A stretch of DNA of 64,000 nt from Zobellia uliginosa (GTDB lineage Bacteria; Bacteroidota; Bacteroidia; Flavobacteriales; Flavobacteriaceae), in contig NZ_FTOB01000002.1 in assembly GCF_900156625.1 (NCBI RefSeq), positions 366,275 through 430,274 of the forward strand, in the 5' to 3' direction. How positions within the stretch are numbered: position 1 is the first letter of the stretch; every line of letters begins with the position of its first letter. Of this stretch, positions 61,629 to 64,000 are shown one piece after another. The position numbers and the translations under genes are program-made. A model generated the notes under the pieces. The model was not told the DNA's origin. It saw only the letters and a list, made by a program, of their open reading frames with translations, and made no database searches.

Positions 61629-63437
61629 CTATAGGGTAACCTTTACTTCTTTTTTATTTTTCTTTTTGGCTTCGATATCGAAAAGGCGTTTCATCTTTTC
61701 GCCTTCACCAATTTCGATGGTGTAGCGACCAGGATACATGACCGTTGGTTTATAGGTCGTTCCTTTTATTCTTAAGGAGGAAATCACTTCACTTGTATAA
61801 TAGTCCTTGACCGTGATTACCTGGTCTGGTATCGATATTTTTAGGGTGGGGAGATAGTAACCGTCCTTAATCAAAAAATTATCGGTCTGGTCGAAGGTTA
61901 TCGGCCAATCATTATAGGGTTTGCTATCTTTTGCAAACATGTCTACGTTTCTGGGCCAACATTCGTAGGTGATTTTCCGTGTGGTTTTGTTAAATCGGAT
62001 AATACCGTAGCCTGAGGCCCTGCCATTAAGCAGGTTTTCCGTAGGGGTGTTGTCTTTGTGTGTCGGGTTGGCTATCGCATGTACCGTAATTTTGTTGTGG
62101 AAGCCGTCTAGGTATTCGCCTGTATAATCAGAGGCGCCAGGTTTCTGGTTTTTTCCAGGGTGGTCGGGTTTCCACCAGCGTAACCAGAAGTTTGATGAGG
62201 CGGGTACGGCAAAAGAGTATCCGGCGTTGTTCCAGTCTTCTATGCCATGCTGAACTACGGAACCCAAATGTTGGTCGCCGGCAATCATACAGGAAAAACT
62301 TTTTCGAATGACGCTTAAGGCCCTATTTCTTCCTGCTTGAGGCCAACCATTTGAGTCTACACTATAGCGCTGTTTTTTTTCAAGGGTAGGGGTGTGCGTA
62401 GTGACATTGGCAAATATAGTCTGAGAGAGTACAGCCTTCATTTCGGCATCTTTCCAGTCCGTGGTCCAGTCTTCTAAAAAGTCAAGTTGTCTTTGTCCTA
62501 AAAGGGTCGCTCCGGGCACATTCATTTCCCGAGTATCTTTAAACCCTCTTCTCTTGAGTATACGATCTGGACCGGATTTAAATTTTCGATCTTCAATAAT
62601 GGCAAAACTGATGCCGCCCCATTTTAAATCGGTATAGTACACCCCAATGCCTTGCTCTATTGGCGTTGGGTCATAAGGGTCGGGTAAGTGTGCTGTCTGA
62701 GCTCTTTCTACTTCTTTTATATAAGCAACGGGCATATAATAGCCCCCTTCGGTACCATCCCTACTATTAATTTTTTTGCCGCCATTGCCCCAAAAATTTC
62801 CTTGTCCGATATCGTGGTCATCGGGTATGGTAATCGTAGGGGTATTTCTAATGATATCGCCGAAAACTTCCCCGAATTTCAGCCAATAGCTGTAATGTTG
62901 ACTGTGGTCGTATACTTGATCTCCGGCAAAGAAAAGTAAATCGGGTTTTAACCTTTCCAAATTTGAAATAATATCATCAGCAGGGCCTTGTCCTCCGTGT
63001 CTTTCGTAAATCGACCAACATGAAAATGCGGCCATGATGACTTCATCTTTGTTAATCGGGTTCTGTTGAATGATACCCTTGTAGAAGGATTTGTTGTTAT
63101 AGGCGATCCTGTATTCCTTTTCTTGGGTATCGTCCCAATTTTCTATACGAAATAGGGCGGTATACCCAGGATATTCAATCCATGATTTTTGAACAGTTTT
63201 CCACCCATCGGCTTCACGAATCTGAAGTTCGGCGGAAAAGGGCTCATAATCTTTTATAGGATAAAATTGGGCCGTAAGCTTTAAGGTATTTTCATGAACG
63301 GTATAGAGTGCAAAACAAATTTTGCCTTTTTTCGAGCGAATGTTTTTTGACGAGGTCTCGGGCGTCTTTTGTGCCTGTATACCAATCGATAGAAACACAA
63401 ATTGGCTAAAAATAAATAGATGTAATAGGTTTTTCAT
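61629..63437 (-). CDS. PhoD-like metallophosphatase
   Basis: This 602-residue exported protein has a signal peptide ending near IGIQAQ (about 23). The PhoD core is visible: AAFSCWSIYERHGG, PDLLFFAGDQVYDH, TITIPDDHDIGQGNFWG, LSQTIFANVTTHTP and FSCMIAGDQHLGSVVQHGIEDW, giving the Asp/His ligands of the metal centre. PhoD enzymes hydrolyse phosphate mono- and diesters. Here it lies between a sulfatase (25-bp gap) and the GH16 gene (60 bp), an unusual place for a phosphate enzyme. It may remove phosphate esters or diesters from the algal wall or have drifted to another ester. The C-terminus forms a beta domain (about 510-602). Confidence 0.87.
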   Translation of the reverse strand: MKNLLHLFIFSQFVFLSIGIQAQKTPETSSKNIRSKKGKICFALYTVHENTLKLTAQFYPIKDYEPFSAELQIREADGWKTVQKSWIEYPGYTALFRIENWDDTQEKEYRIAYNNKSFYKGIIQQNPINKDEVIMAAFSCWSIYERHGGQGPADDIISNLERLKPDLLFFAGDQVYDHSQHYSYWLKFGEVFGDIIRNTPTITIPDDHDIGQGNFWGNGGKKINSRDGTEGGYYMPVAYIKEVERAQTAHLPDPYDPTPIEQGIGVYYTDLKWGGISFAIIEDRKFKSGPDRILKRRGFKDTREMNVPGATLLGQRQLDFLEDWTTDWKDAEMKAVLSQTIFANVTTHTPTLEKKQRYSVDSNGWPQAGRNRALSVIRKSFSCMIAGDQHLGSVVQHGIEDWNNAGYSFAVPASSNFWLRWWKPDHPGKNQKPGASDYTGEYLDGFHNKITVHAIANPTHKDNTPTENLLNGRASGYGIIRFNKTTRKITYECWPRNVDMFAKDSKPYNDWPITFDQTDNFLIKDGYYLPTLKISIPDQVITVKDYYTSEVISSLRIKGTTYKPTVMYPGRYTIEIGEGEKMKRLFDIEAKKKNKKEVKVTL

Positions 63438-63462
63438 TATCAGTGGCCTGTTTTCAATGAGG

Positions 63463-64000
63463 TTAACGGTTCAATTGGGCTTTGAGCGGGGCTACGGTCC
63501 CAATTCCATTTCGTGGGGCATCGTGCTCCGTTTCATGAAGGTCGTATTGGGGAATGATCTGCAATAGTTCATCGCGTTCTTCCCTATGGGCTTGAGATAC
63601 TTTGCCCCAATCGGTGATTTTTGGAAAACTGATGAGATCTTCGGGCGTTTGGCTCACATCGTACCAAATATCGTTTCCGTCCTTTAGAACAAGATTACCT
63701 CTTACGATCTGGGTTTCTTTATGGTATCCGTAAATCCAATTTCTATGCGTTTTTTTATCGGTAGTTAAAAACGGAAGCAAGCTTTCTCCGTTAATTTCGT
63801 AGCTGTCGGGTATTTCAACCTCGGCAATGTCGGCAATGGTAGGAAGCATATCTGAGATATTTACCAACACATCTTGCAAGCCTTTCTTGGTCATATTCAT
63901 ACCGGGGGCATAGATGATCAAGGGTATATGCGTTCCTTTTTGTGAAATAGGGGTCGATTTTCCATAACCGCTCGTACCGTTGTCGGCGCAGAAAATGAAA
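63463..64000 (-). CDS. S1-family sulfatase, C-terminal part (cut by window edge)
   Basis: The minus-strand frame is open from base 64000 to the stop at 63463. About 178 residues are visible, beginning FIFCADNGTSGYGKSTPISQ, the sulfatase DNG motif with its following loop. Next come IIYAPGMNM, LVNISDMLPTIADIA and a long C-terminal tail. The N-terminus and catalytic Cys lie outside the window. A TTG at 63919-63921 inside the frame is not a real start because the frame continues with sulfatase sequence upstream. It precedes the PhoD-like gene by 25 bp, so it belongs to the same operon. Confidence 0.85.
   Translation of the reverse strand, partial: FIFCADNGTSGYGKSTPISQKGTHIPLIIYAPGMNMTKKGLQDVLVNISDMLPTIADIAEVEIPDSYEINGESLLPFLTTDKKTHRNWIYGYHKETQIVRGNLVLKDGNDIWYDVSQTPEDLISFPKITDWGKVSQAHREERDELLQIIPQYDLHETEHDAPRNGIGTVAPLKAQLNR

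Noticed and set aside
63919-63921. TTG start for the last sulfatase fragment
   Set aside because: The same frame continues to the window edge with the conserved sulfatase DNG motif, so the gene begins outside the window.

Overview
The window reads as one giant polysaccharide-utilisation locus (PUL) from a marine flavobacterium. A SusC/SusD pair, many secreted glycoside hydrolases and S1 sulfatases, Bacteroidota-type -7 promoter elements, and a type IX secretion tail all fit Zobellia or a close relative. The species is my inference. As I recall, Z. galactanivorans carries two GH117 paralogues separated by a similar number of genes, and the layout here agrees with that. Every confident gene except one (the GntR-type regulator) lies on the minus strand. 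I saw no rRNA, tRNA, CRISPR array or insertion sequence.

Region 1 (0.9-22.2 kb, read right to left) is a SusCD-led operon: TonB-dependent SusC, SusD, a hairpin, a sodium/solute symporter, a cytoplasmic FAD oxidoreductase, an esterase, GH97, GH2, sulfatase, a second GH2 with an inserted domain, a GH43-like propeller and GH117. Beyond a long inverted repeat comes another sulfatase, cut by the window edge. Region 2 (22.2-28.3 kb) holds the divergent GntR-type regulator and a small operon of a secreted FAD oxidoreductase, a secreted protein with a flavinylation-like motif, and a CstA-type transporter. Both promoters facing the regulator carry the same tandem 10-bp motif. Region 3 (28.3-64 kb) is a long run of exported enzymes: GH2, a cytochrome c/dehydrogenase lipoprotein, GH117, two GH29, five sulfatase genes (one a chimera, one cut by the edge), two esterases, a beta-helix protein, two GH43-like propellers, a DUF4038 glycosidase, two BNR-propeller giants, a GH16 and a PhoD-like phosphatase.

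Taken together the set suits a sulfated red-algal galactan of agar/porphyran type. GH16 would cut the backbone. Sulfatases and esterases would strip substituents. GH117 (3,6-anhydro-L-galactose), GH29 (candidate alpha-L-galactosidase), GH2 (beta-galactosidase) and GH97 (alpha-galactosidase) would degrade oligomers. SusCD would import oligosaccharides, and the symporter and CstA-like transporter would move small products. A carrageenan-related substrate for region 1 cannot be excluded.

The points that most deserve follow-up are: (i) the shared decamer operator; (ii) the translationally coupled secreted flavoenzyme and putative flavinylated carrier, with a cytochrome c gene nearby; (iii) a double-headed sulfatase made by fusion of a decayed duplicate to an intact sulfatase; and (iv) a GH2 with Asn where the acid/base Glu should be.
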